Shown: in pieces, positions 1-12,329 of the stretch | Position numbering within the stretch: the first letter of the stretch is position 1 | Layout of the letters: the number at the start of each line of letters is the position of its first letter | Origin: Diplosphaera chodatii | Lineage: Eukaryota; Chlorophyta; Trebouxiophyceae; Prasiolales; Stichococcaceae | DNA: 64,000 nucleotides | Reading direction: 5' to 3' | Assembly: GCA_032358165.1 (NCBI GenBank) | Contig: JAALGY010000032.1 | Location: 1 to 64,000, forward strand | Position numbers and translations under genes: made by a program | The notes under the pieces: model-generated | Databases searched by the model: none | Told to the model about the DNA's origin: nothing | What the model saw: the letters and a program-made list of their open reading frames with translations, nothing else

Positions 1-2284
1 TGGCTGACCACACGCGACCGTCCGCGCATGATTCTGACGGTGCGTTCTGCAGGCTGCCCAGCTCCAGTGACGCCAACAATCATGCTCTCCTCCTAGGCAG
101 CGGGCCGCAGCGTCTTGGGCGTTGTCGGAGCCTCAGCTCCGGCACCTTAAGCTCGGCTGACGTGTTGCCACGTAAACACCATGTGCAGCGCGCTTTCTCG
201 CGGCTGCAGGCGTGTCGCCGGGCCTGCGTACGTTCAGCAAACGTTTTTGAAGATGCCTGCCCGCGCTGCAGGCTGATGCGGGGTTTGGCTGCAGTTTTAG
301 TGGTGTCACTGCCCGGGATCCCTACACAGCTGCACACTAACTTGGTGCAGAGGCTAGTTGCGCGGTGGCATCAGCCAGCGAGCGGCTGCACACACGTGTC
401 ACATGCCACAGGTGGCCTGCCAGCCTTGCAAACCTCCTGTGCTGGCTCAAAAAGGCATGTGCGGCAGCTGCGCAGCTGCAACAGGCCGCTGGCCATAGTT
501 GTAGCTTCTAGAACGATGGCAAGGGCTTGACAGAGGATATCAGCACCTGCGAAGCGCTAAACGCCGAGCTGGCGAGCTGCAGACGTCCACTGCGCGCCCA
601 GTGCTGCACCACCGCGCAGTTGCGCCATATCCTTCACAGCGCACCCAGCTCAGGCCAGGCAGCCGCCACCAGGCCAGCTGCAGTTGATTTGGTACGCCTC
701 CGAGGAGGGCCTGCCTGCAGCAAGCGTTCGGCAGCCATGCATACCATCAATTTGGCATGTCAGCAGGCGTGCGCACAGTGCAGCTGCAACAAGGTTCTGT
801 CAAATTGATGATACTGGCCCCAGAGTGAGATGCTGTCGGTCAAGCGACGTTGACAGTACCTGACATGCGATGCGCGACGAGCTGGCGCCCTGCAGTCGCT
901 CCACATGCAAGTTGCGCTACGCCGCTGCCCTGCTGGGCGCGTCAGCGCCGCGCGATCGCTGACTTGTCGCAAGCCGCCTAAGTCTGCAGAAAAGAGTGCA
1001 GAGCCGATCAACGAAAGCTGGTTGCCGGTTATCATTTCGGTGATTTGTTACAGGCATCTTGCTGGATGCGCTGCCGCAGTGCTACCACATGGCATCGCAG
1101 CAGAGTACACACAACTGGTGGCATCTCAAGAGCCAGACTGCACGTCAAACAATCAGACTCATAGGCCAGGTTCACCGGCGCATGGCTGAAGCACGCCCGC
1201 CTTCGCTCTCTCCCGCCAACGCCAACACTGCAATGCAATGCAGGGCAGCAGATGTGTCAGCTGCAATCCAGGCATTACCATGCTGTTTGCTGTTGCTGCT
1301 GCTACATCTGCTGCTGTCGTTGTCCTAGCTGTTGCTATAGGCTCTGATTTCTACCTGCTCTGCATACACCACCTGTGATGTCATTCACACAGTGCAGGGG
1401 TCGATACACGGCAAAGACATCGGCATGCGAAAGCAACAAGACCGCAAAGCATTCTGCCATGCCATGCGCCAATGTGCGAGGCATCAGCCCGTGATAGCGT
1501 GCGTACTTGCCACAGTGTTGCTGGTCAACTGCAGCCATGTCATGTGGCGGACTTGAACCAGGTGCTCAAATGCAGATGGTAGATAATATGATATAAGATT
1601 CCGTGTCGTGAGCACCTTTTCAGGAGTGGTGACACCGACTGCGGTGGTGCGGGCTGACCGTGCGTCAGGCCCGGCATCCTCAACAGCCCCGCAGGTGCCA
1701 GCTGTGGCTGCTGCCGGCGCACACGCTCACGTTGGGTGAGCGTCAGCAGCGTGCGTGAGCGTCAGCAGCGCTAGCGGTGCCGGCGCAACAGCTCCCAGGG
1801 CTGCAAACGGCTGCAATGCTGGGGGCGGCGGCGACGCGCTCGTGGGAGCAGCCGGCAGGTGCTACCGCAGGCGCCATGTTGGGCGAGGCCGCTGCCAAGA
1901 CCAAATCGGGGCAGCAAGCCCATCAACGGCGGAGGCGCATGCATCCGTCAGCTGGCAGGTTCGACCAGAGCTGCGGTGGGGCCGCCTTGGTTGGTTGGCT
2001 CATGGGGGCGGCAGTGGGCTGCTGGTGCTGCGGTCGCTTGAATTGTAGGGGCAGAAACGGTGCGCTGGCAAAAGCAGCAGTTGGGAGTGGGCGGGGAGCG
2101 ATGGTGGCTAGCGCCGTTGCGGGGCCAGCAATGGGAGTCGGCAACGCGTGGTGATGGCGGCACCGCCAGTCATGGCATCGTCTGTGCCGTCAAACCGAGG
2201 GCGGCTTTGGTACTGTCCTCTTCCATAGTGATGGCAGGTCCACAGGCGGCAGCGCTGCGCTGCAAGATGACGAACGAAAGGTCT
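1..2284. other. Interval without a supported gene
   Basis: I find no open stretch with family resemblance, consistent splice signals or a paralog elsewhere in the window. Open frames of 60-125 codons occur on both strands, but they overlap each other and look like the chance frames expected in GC-rich DNA. The only local structure is a short direct repeat around 1737-1770, where the phrase TGAGCGTCAGCAG occurs twice, followed by an Ala/Gly-rich GCGGCG-type stretch to about 2150. It could hold 3' exons of a minus-strand gene or plain intergenic DNA. The missing pore end of the Piezo locus to the right was specifically sought here and not found. Confidence 0.5.
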
Positions 2285-2287
2285 ATG

Positions 2288-2930
2288 TCAGGCCCTACTC
2301 CGTCCATAAGGCTCAGTGAATGCACCACTAGAAGCTCCAGAATTGGCAGCTTCCAGGCAGCAGGTCGCGCCTCGTCTGGTACGCCCTGACAATGGGCAGA
2401 TACTGGCGCTAGGCGCCATTGCGCATCCTGAAAGCTGGCAGCAAAGTCGAAACCCTGCATCAGGGCAGCCAAAGCAGCCCTCACGCTCAATGAATGCACC
2501 ACTGGACGCTCCAGAACTGGCAGGCTTCGGCAGCAGGGCGCACCTCGTCTGAACCCGCCCTGACAACGGGCAAATACCTGGTCCGTGCAACCCCGTGGTG
2601 CTTGTAAGCTGGGAGCATAGTCGAAACCCTGCATCAGAGCAACCAACTTATCCCTGAAGCTCGGCAGATGCACAAGTAGCAGCCTCAGAACCAGCAGCTT
2701 CCAGGCAGCAGCTCGCACTGGTCTGCACCGCCCCGGAAGTAGTAAATGGAGAGACGTGCGTCGCCCTGGTGCTTGAAAGGTGGCAGCACAGCCGAAACCC
2801 TGCATCAGGGCAGCCAAAGCATCCGTGAGGCTCGGTAGATGCACCACTGGAAGCCTCGGAACTGGCAGCTTTCAGGTAGCAGGGCGCACCTCGTCTGGTA
2901 CGCCCTGACAGTGGGCAGATACCAGGCTGA
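2288..2930. repeat. Tandem repeat, ~172-base unit, about 3.7 copies
   Basis: Imperfect direct repeats. The anchor ACCCTGCATCAGGGCAGCC or a close variant occurs at about 2452, 2626 and 2797, giving spacings of 174 and 171 bases. Each anchor is followed by a diverged copy of the same text (a CACCACTGGAAGC-like segment, then GCAGCTTCCAGGCAGCAG, then CTCGTCTGGTACGCCCTGAC). A partial copy starts near 2290. The unit is close to a multiple of three, and the minus strand stays open across the copies (2170-2847), repeating a motif like ALAALMQGFDFAASFQ about every 58 residues. It may be a coding repeat or a minisatellite; I do not recognise the peptide. It lies just downstream of the last Piezo exon. 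Confidence 0.75.
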
Positions 2931-3132
2931 GCGTCGCCGCCCAGACCTGGAGGCGCAGCCAGCTGATCATGCCGGTGCTCCTTGTGAAAACGAAAGAATG
3001 CAGACCCCTGCCGCCCCTGCGGGTTGAGGCAGATGTTGTCATCGACAGCACATCTTGAATGAACGTGCAGGCATGCAGATGACAGACCTACAATACTGCT
3101 GTGAGCTGCGTCCGCCGCGGCTCACTGATAGG

Positions 3133-6100
3133 ATGCAGGCGGCGGGTAGCCGGTCGCAGCTGCATCGCCGAAAACACAAACACGAGAGACTTGAGGGCGG
3201 CAAAGACGCGCAGGTGGCCGCGGGCGGCGCTCGACATCTCCAGGGGGCTCCAGAGCAGGCTCAGGCAGTACTAGTACACCAGCGCCGCCTGCCCCGCGAG
3301 CAGCAGCGCCTGCAGCATGCCAGACGAAAAGGTCCTCACAATACACGACGTGCAGCACAGCACGGCACAGCAAAGCACATACCACAAAGCATAGCACCAG
3401 CAGAGCATACAGTGGATGGGACAGACCAGGAAATAAAGCTGGTTGCACACTCTGGCGAAGCAGGTTGCATGGTGCATCATGCTGTATGACTGCAGGGTCG
3501 GTGCACCTTGCCCAGGTGGTGGCCCAGGGTGTAGAACACGCGGTCCAGCACCAGGCACAGGAACAGCAGGATGAGGCAGTACAGGTAGTCCGCCAGGATC
3601 ACGCGCTCCTCCGTCAGATCCGCCAGCGTGCTCGCGCTGGACAGCACGACCTGTCGATAGCAGGAACAAATTGTCAATATCAGCTGCTGTTGTCAACCAG
3701 TCATGCGCAGGCGTTGGCATTCTGGAATGCGACACTGCTGAGAGTCATGCATGACCCAGGGCGTCAGACGACACGCTGCTAATCTTGCGCCCTTTCACAG
3801 ACTGGCGTGCAGGAATTCTTACGCATAGTAACCTGGTAGAAGAGCGATGCATACAGGAACGCCAGCAGGTCGGCGGCCACGGACAGCATGTACCAGTCCT
3901 TGCTCCATCTGCGCGTGCGACTCGGCGCCTTCCACCTGGAACAGATGGGCAGCGGCGACGTTCCAGCCGTTGCCACCTGCTTGAGCCTTTTCTGTCATGA
4001 CTGACAACTCAGAAGGCCTTCCTGCATGCTGATACCTGCAGCTCGACAGAGATCGCTGGTGGCGGCTGCGGCATGCTGCCCTGCCGTTGAACCCGCATGG
4101 TGGAGCGCCGCCGCGGCCGCGGCGTGGCTGGCCGGGGGACCTGCGGCTGTCTGGGTTCTGACTTCTCCGTGCGGGCGTTGTCAGACTCATCAGGCTTCTG
4201 GGCCCCAAGCTGGGGCCCCTGCAACAACTGGCTGCTGGTGGGTAGCAGGCTGCCTGCCAGCGCGGATGGCTGCCCCTGGCCGCCTCTCGAGGTGGCTGGT
4301 TCGATCTCGGAGCTGCCCTGCCGCGGCTGCTGCTGCTCCCCAGTGCTTTTTATTGCATGCTGCTGAGCGGGTCCATCTGTTGTGTTGAAATGCAGCAGCA
4401 TCATCAAGCCCAACAACCACAGTAGGCACATGAGAAGTTGCACACGCAGCATGCAATCCGTGCAGATGCTGCCTTCTCACCTTCAGGGCTATGGTCTCGT
4501 CCAGACCGATTGCCGCCCTGTTGGTATCGCAGCAACGGTGTTGCAGCACCCAGCGTTCTGGCAAGGTGTCTCAGACAGCAAACCTTTGCGAGGCGCAGCC
4601 TCCAGTAGCACAAAGTAGAGCGGCCGTTTTGAAGTGGTGGTCACACGTGCAAAGAACTCGAAGACGGCCAGCGCCGCTGAAGCTGTGGTGTAGATTGTCC
4701 GGTGCAGCCAATTCGTTTGCCCCTGCGCAACGGCAGGATGGCAGCACCTGCATTCTTCTGGATATTATATGGACGTGCTTCTGGGTACGAAGGGTTTGCT
4801 ACTGAGAAGCAGGAGCAGCCAAGGTAGAGTGCATGACAACAGCATACCCGCCCCACTTGCAGGGCAGCAGAGTCTGTTCGGCGACGCCCAGCGCAGGCGT
4901 CTCTGCGGCCGCCCTCTGCATCTGCAATCGCCATCCTGCTGCTTATGGCCTGTCTCCAGATCTGCCTCGGCTGGCTTGTCCACCGCCGCTGCGCCAGCCT
5001 GTGGATGTCAGTGTGCATAGTGTTGATATCTTTTGTACCCTGAGCGCCTTTGTAGTCGCACCTTCCTGTTTTGGATAGTCAGCACAGCAGCATCAGCAGG
5101 GGCCCTGGCGGATGCAACTCACACCCTGGATGCAGGTGCAGACCTGGAGGTAGGCCAGCGAGTAGGTGTGCATGAGCGTGCCCAGGTACAGCAGGAACAG
5201 CGGGAGACACCGCAGCGCTGCCTGGTGCAGCCCCACCTGCAGCGCAACCCAGGATTCTCAATGATATAAGTCACCAGCAGGGCTAGCGCGAGTAGACCTG
5301 TTCGATGGTGTCTGTCGCACCAGCACCGCAATCGTGACAGATAGGCAGCTGATGTCACTGCAATCCCCTTTTAATATGCACAAACCTGCTCCATGCGGGT
5401 GCGCAGCAGCGGCGTGACCCAGGGGCAGTTCAGACGAGTGGGGATCTGCCACACATACTGCGCAATTGACACTACCTCCGTGTACATCAGCACCCCCTGC
5501 ACAGCAGAAAAAGACAGCCTGTGAAACAGCCTGGCACGACCACCGTCATGTAGAGCCTTCAAAACACCAGGGGCATGCAGGCACGCCTGTCAATGTGGGA
5601 TTCTTTGCAACGGCAGCAACAGCAGCTGCATATGATGCACCTGCCAGTATTGGCGCCTGGGCCTCTAGGACAGCAGCGCCCTGCTGAGACGATGGCCTGA
5701 ACAGCAGAATCGGCTCCCCGGGGCCCGCAGCATCCTTCAGCGCCTGCGGCATGCGCTGAAGCCACTTGCAGGCACAAGCACTTCCAAGAATTAGCAGGCA
5801 AGGTGGACGCACATGCAGATGTGGGTAGCCATTCATCTCGTAGAGAAAGCACCATGCCATGAGCTGCACGAGCCAAATCAGCAGGACCGGTGCAGAACAC
5901 AGCTGCAGTTGGAGCTGCTGTTGCATCTCATCCGCTGCCTGAGTGGTGCACTGATAGCTGAAAGGTAGGATGGTGGGTGTGAAGCTGTCAATGAGCAACC
6001 CAGAGGACGCCTACAGAAGCCTGCGACAGTGCTCCAGGGCCGACCCTGCTGGATATTCAGGTGAAGCAGGTTTCTGCTCAGGGATGTAGCAACCAACCTG

Positions 6101-8684
6101 AAGGAGCGGCGCTTGAGCGTAACGGCGAACAGCAGCAGGAATTTCATGCGGAGGACGGACTCCAGGGCGGAGGCGCGTCCGGGCACCACCCGCAGCCCGC
6201 CCCACACCAGCCACGCCACCACCTCCTTGCCCAGGAAGTGCCGCAGCCACGTCACCTGGTCAGTAACCGTGCTGATCGTCAGCCATGCAGGCCTGTTGTT
6301 CACTCGGGCACAAGCTGCAAATCTGCCAAGACCCAGCAGCTTCTGGACGATGGTAGATGGCATACACTCAATCAAGCAGACAACTGTTTGGCCAACCAGA
6401 ACTCCGTAATGGCTTGCAATACACCCCACCTGCGTACACCCAGCCAATGGCGCCGGGTCGCTGGGCGGCCGTCCACGAAGCGGCAAGCGCGACCAGCTTG
6501 CCGCCGTGCAGCAAGATGGCGCGCTTGATGAAGGCGCCCAGGTGGCTCTGCCGCGCCAGCCGCCTTGTCTCGGCCGCTGCCTCGTCCTCCCGGCCGTGAG
6601 CTGCCTGATCTTGGAGTGAAGGACGTTCACAGGATCATCAAAGTCCCGTGAAGCTGCTGGGCTTGAGTTTTATCTATTGACGTGCATCTGGCACTCACCT
6701 GACAGTCGAGCAGCAAATCGGCAGGCAGGATATCAGGTGGTTCACAGAGCTGCAGCCAAGCGCACCACGAGGCAGCCAACGACAAAGCAGAAGCGGTACA
6801 GGTGCAGCGCCCCCAGCAGCAGCGCCCCGCGGGCCAGCTGCAGCTGCAGCGGCGGCTGTGACCGCACAACCCCCAGCCCCACCACCTCCTGCGTTGTACA
6901 AACCATGGACCATTGCCTTGATTGCAAAGCGAATGATGATGTAGGCATTGTGCAGCCTTGTGAAGATGAGACAGCCTGCAGCAGGGTGCAGCATCCCAGA
7001 GTGCATGTGCACTACCTGCAGAAACCCGGTCACGCTCTCCGACATGGGCAGCCAGGATGGCAGGGGCATGGCCGCGGCCAGGTACTGCGCCAGCCCGTCG
7101 CAGAAGGTGTACGCCGCCAGCACCGCCACTGTCACCAGCGGCCGGCGCCGCTGCTGAGCATCACCAGCTGGTGGCTGGGGGCTGCAGGCCACAGGCACAT
7201 GGTCAATCAAGGGTGCAAGCTGTAGCTGTGTGCACGAGGTGTCGTTGCAAGCAAAGGTTCGAGATCTCAAGAATTCCATGTGAGGAAGTGTATAGGAGAT
7301 TCTGCCAAATAACAGAGGAGCAATGGGCGGCAACAGCGAAGTTGCTGGAGCGGAAAGCACGGGACGCACAAAGGTCCAGGCGCTGGTGGTGCAGCAGGGT
7401 GCGGGCGGCGGTTGGGGAGGGGCCCAGATAGTGGCCATCGGCGTCGCGCTCGCAGAAGCGGCCCCGCAGCGGCCGCGCCACAAACATCGCCGCCAGCAGC
7501 AGCAGGTAGCCCAGCCCGATGAGGCTGATGGGCGTGTCCCACAGCAGCAGGAAGTAGCCCTGTGCACCGTCAGCAGTGCACATGTCACTTCTTTGGATCG
7601 AAGGTTGCACATGGAGAGAGAGGGAACATCAGCCACAGCCTCAACAGTGGACACACCGATGCACCTCTCAGCACCGCGCAACAGAGGCAGAGGCAGGATA
7701 GAGGCAGAGCATGTGTGCTGCTTCAACCGCTCGGTCTCATGTACCACAGGGATCAGGAAGTCATCCAATGAACTCACCAGCAGCACGACGACCAGCGAGC
7801 CGAAGGCGACCGCCATGCGGCCGCACCACAGCACCAGCGCCGGGAGGGCCGTGGCGGCGGGCGCCTCTTCCCCTATGTCCGGCTGCTGCCGCCGCTCCGC
7901 ATCCGCCACAGCCCACAGCCATGCCCCCAGACCCGCATGCAGCAGCGCCTGCGATGAGCCACAGGTTGCATCAGACTCAGCGATGCTGCAGGAGTGATGA
8001 CGCAGCACACTGCTGGGCATAGCAGCAACCCCGCTGCAGTCTTGCAGCTGGCTGCACTGTCGGCCAGCCAGAAGAAGGATGCGCATGCACACCAACATGC
8101 CGGAAGGCCACCGCAGCAGCCCTGTGCCTCAACCCACCAGCAGCATCGCCACGGGCAGCATGGCGGCGGGCCGCGGCGCCCACAGCCCCAGCAGCCGCAG
8201 CGTGTGATTTGCGCCGTGGGGCAGGTACCGGTGCACCGGCAGCCCCGGCAGGCCCGCCAACCACGCACAGGTACATGGCCAGTAGGTGCAGCGCTGCACA
8301 GCCGCGCATGATGCCCCAGTGCCTCCGCGGCAGGATGGCCAGGCTGGCCTGCAGGAGGACGCAGCCAGCTGACAAGCAGTCCCGTGGAGCACGGCATGGT
8401 GCCCGCAGCAGGGGGTTTGTGCAGCTGACATCCACGCTTTGACACGGGTTGCTTGCGCATTTTCGGACACCTGGGGCTGCCAGGGGCTGCCAGGGTCTCC
8501 ACAGGGCGAGCAGCGCCGCCAGCAACAGGTAGGCGCCGTGCAGCAGGTCCCACGCGGCGACGCCCGCCCAGAAGAAGGCGGCGGGCACCACGATGAAGCC
8601 TACCACCCACAGCGTCCGCCCCAGGCCCAGCAGCAACGCCGCCAACGCGCCCTCATCCTGGGCGCCGGCTTCTGAAGCCGCCGC
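3133..8684 (-). pseudogene. Piezo-type mechanosensitive channel relic, pore end missing
   Basis: Many membrane-spanning exons matching the Piezo family (very large trimeric stretch-gated cation channels). Exons in transcript order: 8471-8684, about 8138-8368, 7778-7948, about 7366-7559, 7016-7181, about 6710-6888, 6430-6604, 6098-6255, about 5820-5961, about 5650-5768, 5386-5496, about 5118-5237, then about 4035-4375 (hydrophilic linker), 3833-3973, 3508-3650, 3133-3311. Diagnostic pieces are MYTEVVSIAQYVWQIP at about 5420-5490, KDWYMLSVAADLLAFLY at about 3850-3900, and a LVLDRVFYTLGHHLGK segment near 3510-3560. Lesions: an in-frame TAG at 3271-3273 inside a hydrophobic segment, a frameshift near 3152 just before GYPPPASY, and a frameshift near 8265. 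The C-terminal cap and pore exons are absent downstream, where the 172-base repeat begins. The true N-terminus was not found. Piezo identity is fairly sure; loss of function is an inference, with sequencing error the main alternative. Confidence 0.7.
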
Positions 8685-8689
8685 CTGCA

Positions 8690-11600
8690 AATCAGAAGAG
8701 CAAGCCAACAGTTTCCACACACAAGTTGCAGCTGGATCACAGCTTGATGCAGCGAGGGAGCCTTGATTGATGATGCAAACATTGGTCTGTCTCTTCATCT
8801 ATCGTGAATGTCACAACTGCCAGCTGCGAATCCTCAAGTGTCAGCCGCTGCTGTGACCAGGGTCAACGTCATGCCAGCGCGTCTCATGCACACCAACAGG
8901 CGCGCAGCTGGCGTGGCACCTCATCCTCTGGAACGCCGTCTGCGGAGCTGCCGCGCAGCAGCGGCTGCCAGGCGGCGCAGCCTGTTGCGCCGGCCCAGGG
9001 CGAGGCGCCCGCCAAGGGACGTGGCCGTGTGCTACAGCTTCAGGCCTGCGTGCGCAAGCATAGGTAACAGGTCAGCGATGGTTCCTGCGTGACCCGCGAC
9101 ATGCTGCTATCAAAAACTTGTATGCAGAGCGGCAGTGCACAGTGTGACAAGACGCCGTGGCAACAGCCAGCAATGCACCTGGCTCAGACCATGTTTGCTG
9201 CAGACAGGTGGCTGGGGCACGCTGGTGCAGCTGTGTGTTGTGCGCTGAGGCAAAGCGCTCTGTTGATGTGCCGGCGCTCTCGCTGCTGTGATGTACTGCC
9301 AGTGTTGTTGGCTCGGTTCCAGTGCAGTGATACTGATGCTGAGGCGGCAAGCTGTAGGCCTCGCTTTCTTCTGCCGAGCACATATGGCCGCTTCGCCTGC
9401 AGCAGCCATCACGTGTGTACTCAGGCGCCTGCAGCGCTGGCCTGTCATACGGTTGTTGGTCGTTGCAACCAGCGCTTTGTGGGTTCCCTTGCACATGCAA
9501 ACACGCAGCACCTATCTACTTGGGCAAACATGTCTGCTTACCAAGGTCGTCGGATCACTGGAAGGACAACGTGATGAAAACGGTCGCGGCACGCCTGCTG
9601 CAAGGCTACAACAACATTGCCCCCGTGCATGTTGCTGCTGCGAAGTCGGCTGCCCCAAATGTAGGCTGGGCGCTGGCCCCACCGCCTGCATAGCAACAGT
9701 GACGAAGTAACGTGCAGCGCACAGCTTGTACATGGCACATCGTGCTGTAACCTGCTTGCAAGACAAGGCCTAGGAGTGCATGCCGTTCCAGGCAAAGGCA
9801 TACGTACAGACATTCAGCTTTGAAGCCGGGTAAACACCTGCGCCTGAGCGACAGGGTCATGGCAGCGCCTGCAGGTGCACGGCGTCCACAGCAGGTTGCA
9901 GCTGCTGAGCTGAAGGAGTGGAGGTGGTGGCAGAGGCAACCCTGGCGGCCACCAAACTTGCGCTTCATCTCGTACATGGTCCTGTGGGCGGTTCACATTG
10001 GTGTCCCGGAGTCGCAGTGTCTGATGCTATTCATCATGAGCAGGGTTGATGCCGCATGCTTGTTGATAAAGCTGCTCTGATAGTTGGGCCCGATGATGCA
10101 TGCTCAATGGGAGACACGCAGCAGCGCTCCCCTAGAGATCACCCGGCAAGTAAGCCTGCCACATGTGCTGCTGAAGTGCTGCCAACACACAGCGTAACCC
10201 TGCCCAGAATCTGCACCAGCAGCCTGCACATGCACAGGGCTGCAACTGAGCATGATCATCGCCAGCAACATCCACAACACTCGCACACACACTGGCCATC
10301 GACTGGATGCAATGGGGACGCTGCATGACAGTACTGTGCGTGATCTGCGCACATGACGGCATGAGCGGCAGCGGTGCAACGTTGTCAACAGGCCAGCAAG
10401 CTGCAGGTGGACATAGGGCGATGGACTGTATGGCGACTGCGACACTGGGTCTGCTTTGCTTTTTGCATCGAAGTAATTGCAACAACCAAGCCTTGCAAGT
10501 CTGTGCAATGTTGGCACATGGCCAAACCCTGCAGCACACAGGGCTGTCGAAGGTGAGCAGCAGTGCATCTGGACGTGTTGATCGATGCTGAAGTGAGTCT
10601 GAGCAGGTTGAGCGCTGATGATTGATGCGTGCTATCAACACGTTGCTGTACCGTTGTGCACATAATGTGCAGGAATGGGCTCAGCTTTCGGACATCTCAG
10701 CAGCCAGACCACGCATGTCGACCCACCGCCAGATTGCCCATCGGTGGTGGATCTTGCCTATCCATGCATGATGAGGTGCATGACCGTTGTGTTGGCAATC
10801 GATCAGGATTAAATGTATGATCTGATATGCAAACTGCGTACTTGAGTGTCAGGTCTGGCGCATATATCTACACTGCAGAGGGCGATGCAATGACGATGCC
10901 GCAGGGTGTCAGAGGCAGCGCACAATCCACCACAACACAGCGGTGCCAAAGGATACATCTGCAACGTATCACCTGCCCCAATGCATACAAAACATACAGC
11001 CTGTGCTCTGCGGAGCATCGGCTGCGCGCGGCGCTGCTTTCCAGCAAAGCTGAACTTCGCTAGTTCACCTTCCTGACAAGCAGTCTGCACCAGCATGGTG
11101 CGCCTCACCGGCCCACCCATCCAGCGGGCAGGTGCTGCTTGGCAGCAGCAGGAGCAACAGCAGCCGCCGCCGCCGCCGCCGCCGCTCCCCTCCGCGACAC
11201 ACAGCGCACCAGCGCACCGCCGCACCTCGGCCCTGCCGGCAGCACCTCGAGTTGCAGGCCTGCCAACTGCGCCATGAGCTGTCTGCTTTCCCTCAGTTGC
11301 ACTACTGTTGCGCCATGGCTGCTGCCGCCGCCTGCTGCTTGGCTTGTTCCTGCCGTATTTACTGTTGCCTGGGATCTGCATGCAAGGGGGTGGCCTCAGC
11401 AGAGTAACAGGCAGCGGCAGGGCCCTCCGTGGTGCAAACAAAGCAGCTACAATGAGGTCCTGCAGTCTGCCAAAGTATTGGCTGCGTTGAGTGGCACCTA
11501 TCCCGGACCATGTCTGTGTGTTTGGGGTGGCGACAACAATTCCTGTGGATCACCTGGAAGCAATGTTTTGCGACGTCGTCGGCGGCTGCACTGGCTCGGC

Positions 11601-12320
11601 ACCCGCGGACAGTTGGGCCAGACAGGGGTCCAGCGGCAGCGGCACAACAATTGGCACCTGCGGCGTGCCAGGGACGGAACGAAACCTGTCAGGGGTCTGA
11701 GCAGCCGATAGGCATACAAAGCTGTCGAATGCAGCATCCAAGTCATCAAGCATTGCATACCAGCCGCAGCGTGCATTGCAGCTGCGCGGAAAGCCGCCAG
11801 CAGATCCTTGTCCGGCACACCCTTGTCCTGGGGCTGCCTGATACCCGTCAAATGTGCCTACGCATCATCAACGCAGCTCATGACGCACGGCTGCATAAGG
11901 TGAGGGGCTGTGCCCAGGGTACTTGCAGGGTATCTGTGGACTGCAAGGCGCAGCTGCCATTGAACCGCGATTTGCTAGCACACACCTTTTTCGGGATCAC
12001 CTACGCCTGCGCCAGCGGCCATGTCGTCGGCCCCGCCTTGACCTCCACACCACCGCCCAGCACAGCAGCACACCCTCGGTCACTGGCTGGCCTTCCACCT
12101 GCACTGGGCACGCAGTGCCATTTATTGCCATAAACATGAAGCACAGCGGCGACGCCCTGATGAAAGACGTAGCGCTGCAGATGTCTTTAAAAACCAGACA
12201 AATAAAACCCGGCACAACTGGCATACCTCAGCAAGCACCTCAGCAGCCGCACGACGCAGCTGGCGGGCTGCGCCTGTTGCGGAGCCTGGTGCAGCCCCGT
12301 GGCCGGCTGCTCAAGTGTCT
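8690..12320. other. Interval without a confident gene
   Basis: This stretch should contain the 5' end of the Piezo locus and possibly a separate gene, but I cannot place exons. About 8890-9010 on the minus strand is a GC-rich open patch that could be an upstream Piezo exon. About 11100-11440 (minus) is a long open frame dominated by an Ala or Gly run from a GGC repeat near 11160-11190. About 11550-11750 (minus) reads as a plausible acidic/Pro-rich piece (contains LDDLDAAFDSFVCLSAAQ) that may be a 3' exon of the Q-rich locus to its right. The rest (9.1-11.0 kb) shows only short overlapping frames. Confidence 0.4.
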
Positions 12321-12329
12321 AAATGGGTC

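Noticed and set aside
6699..6760. Apparent frameshift at the end of the Piezo exon near 6.7 kb
   Set aside because: A GTGCGC donor slightly upstream (near 6740) ends the exon in phase, so no lesion is needed. I therefore did not count it among the Piezo lesions.
11139..11440. Poly-Ala and poly-Gly open frames on both strands near 11.2 kb
   Set aside because: They come from a GCC/GGC triplet run at about 11160-11190 that stays open in all frames. There is no paralog, splice consistency or domain on either side.
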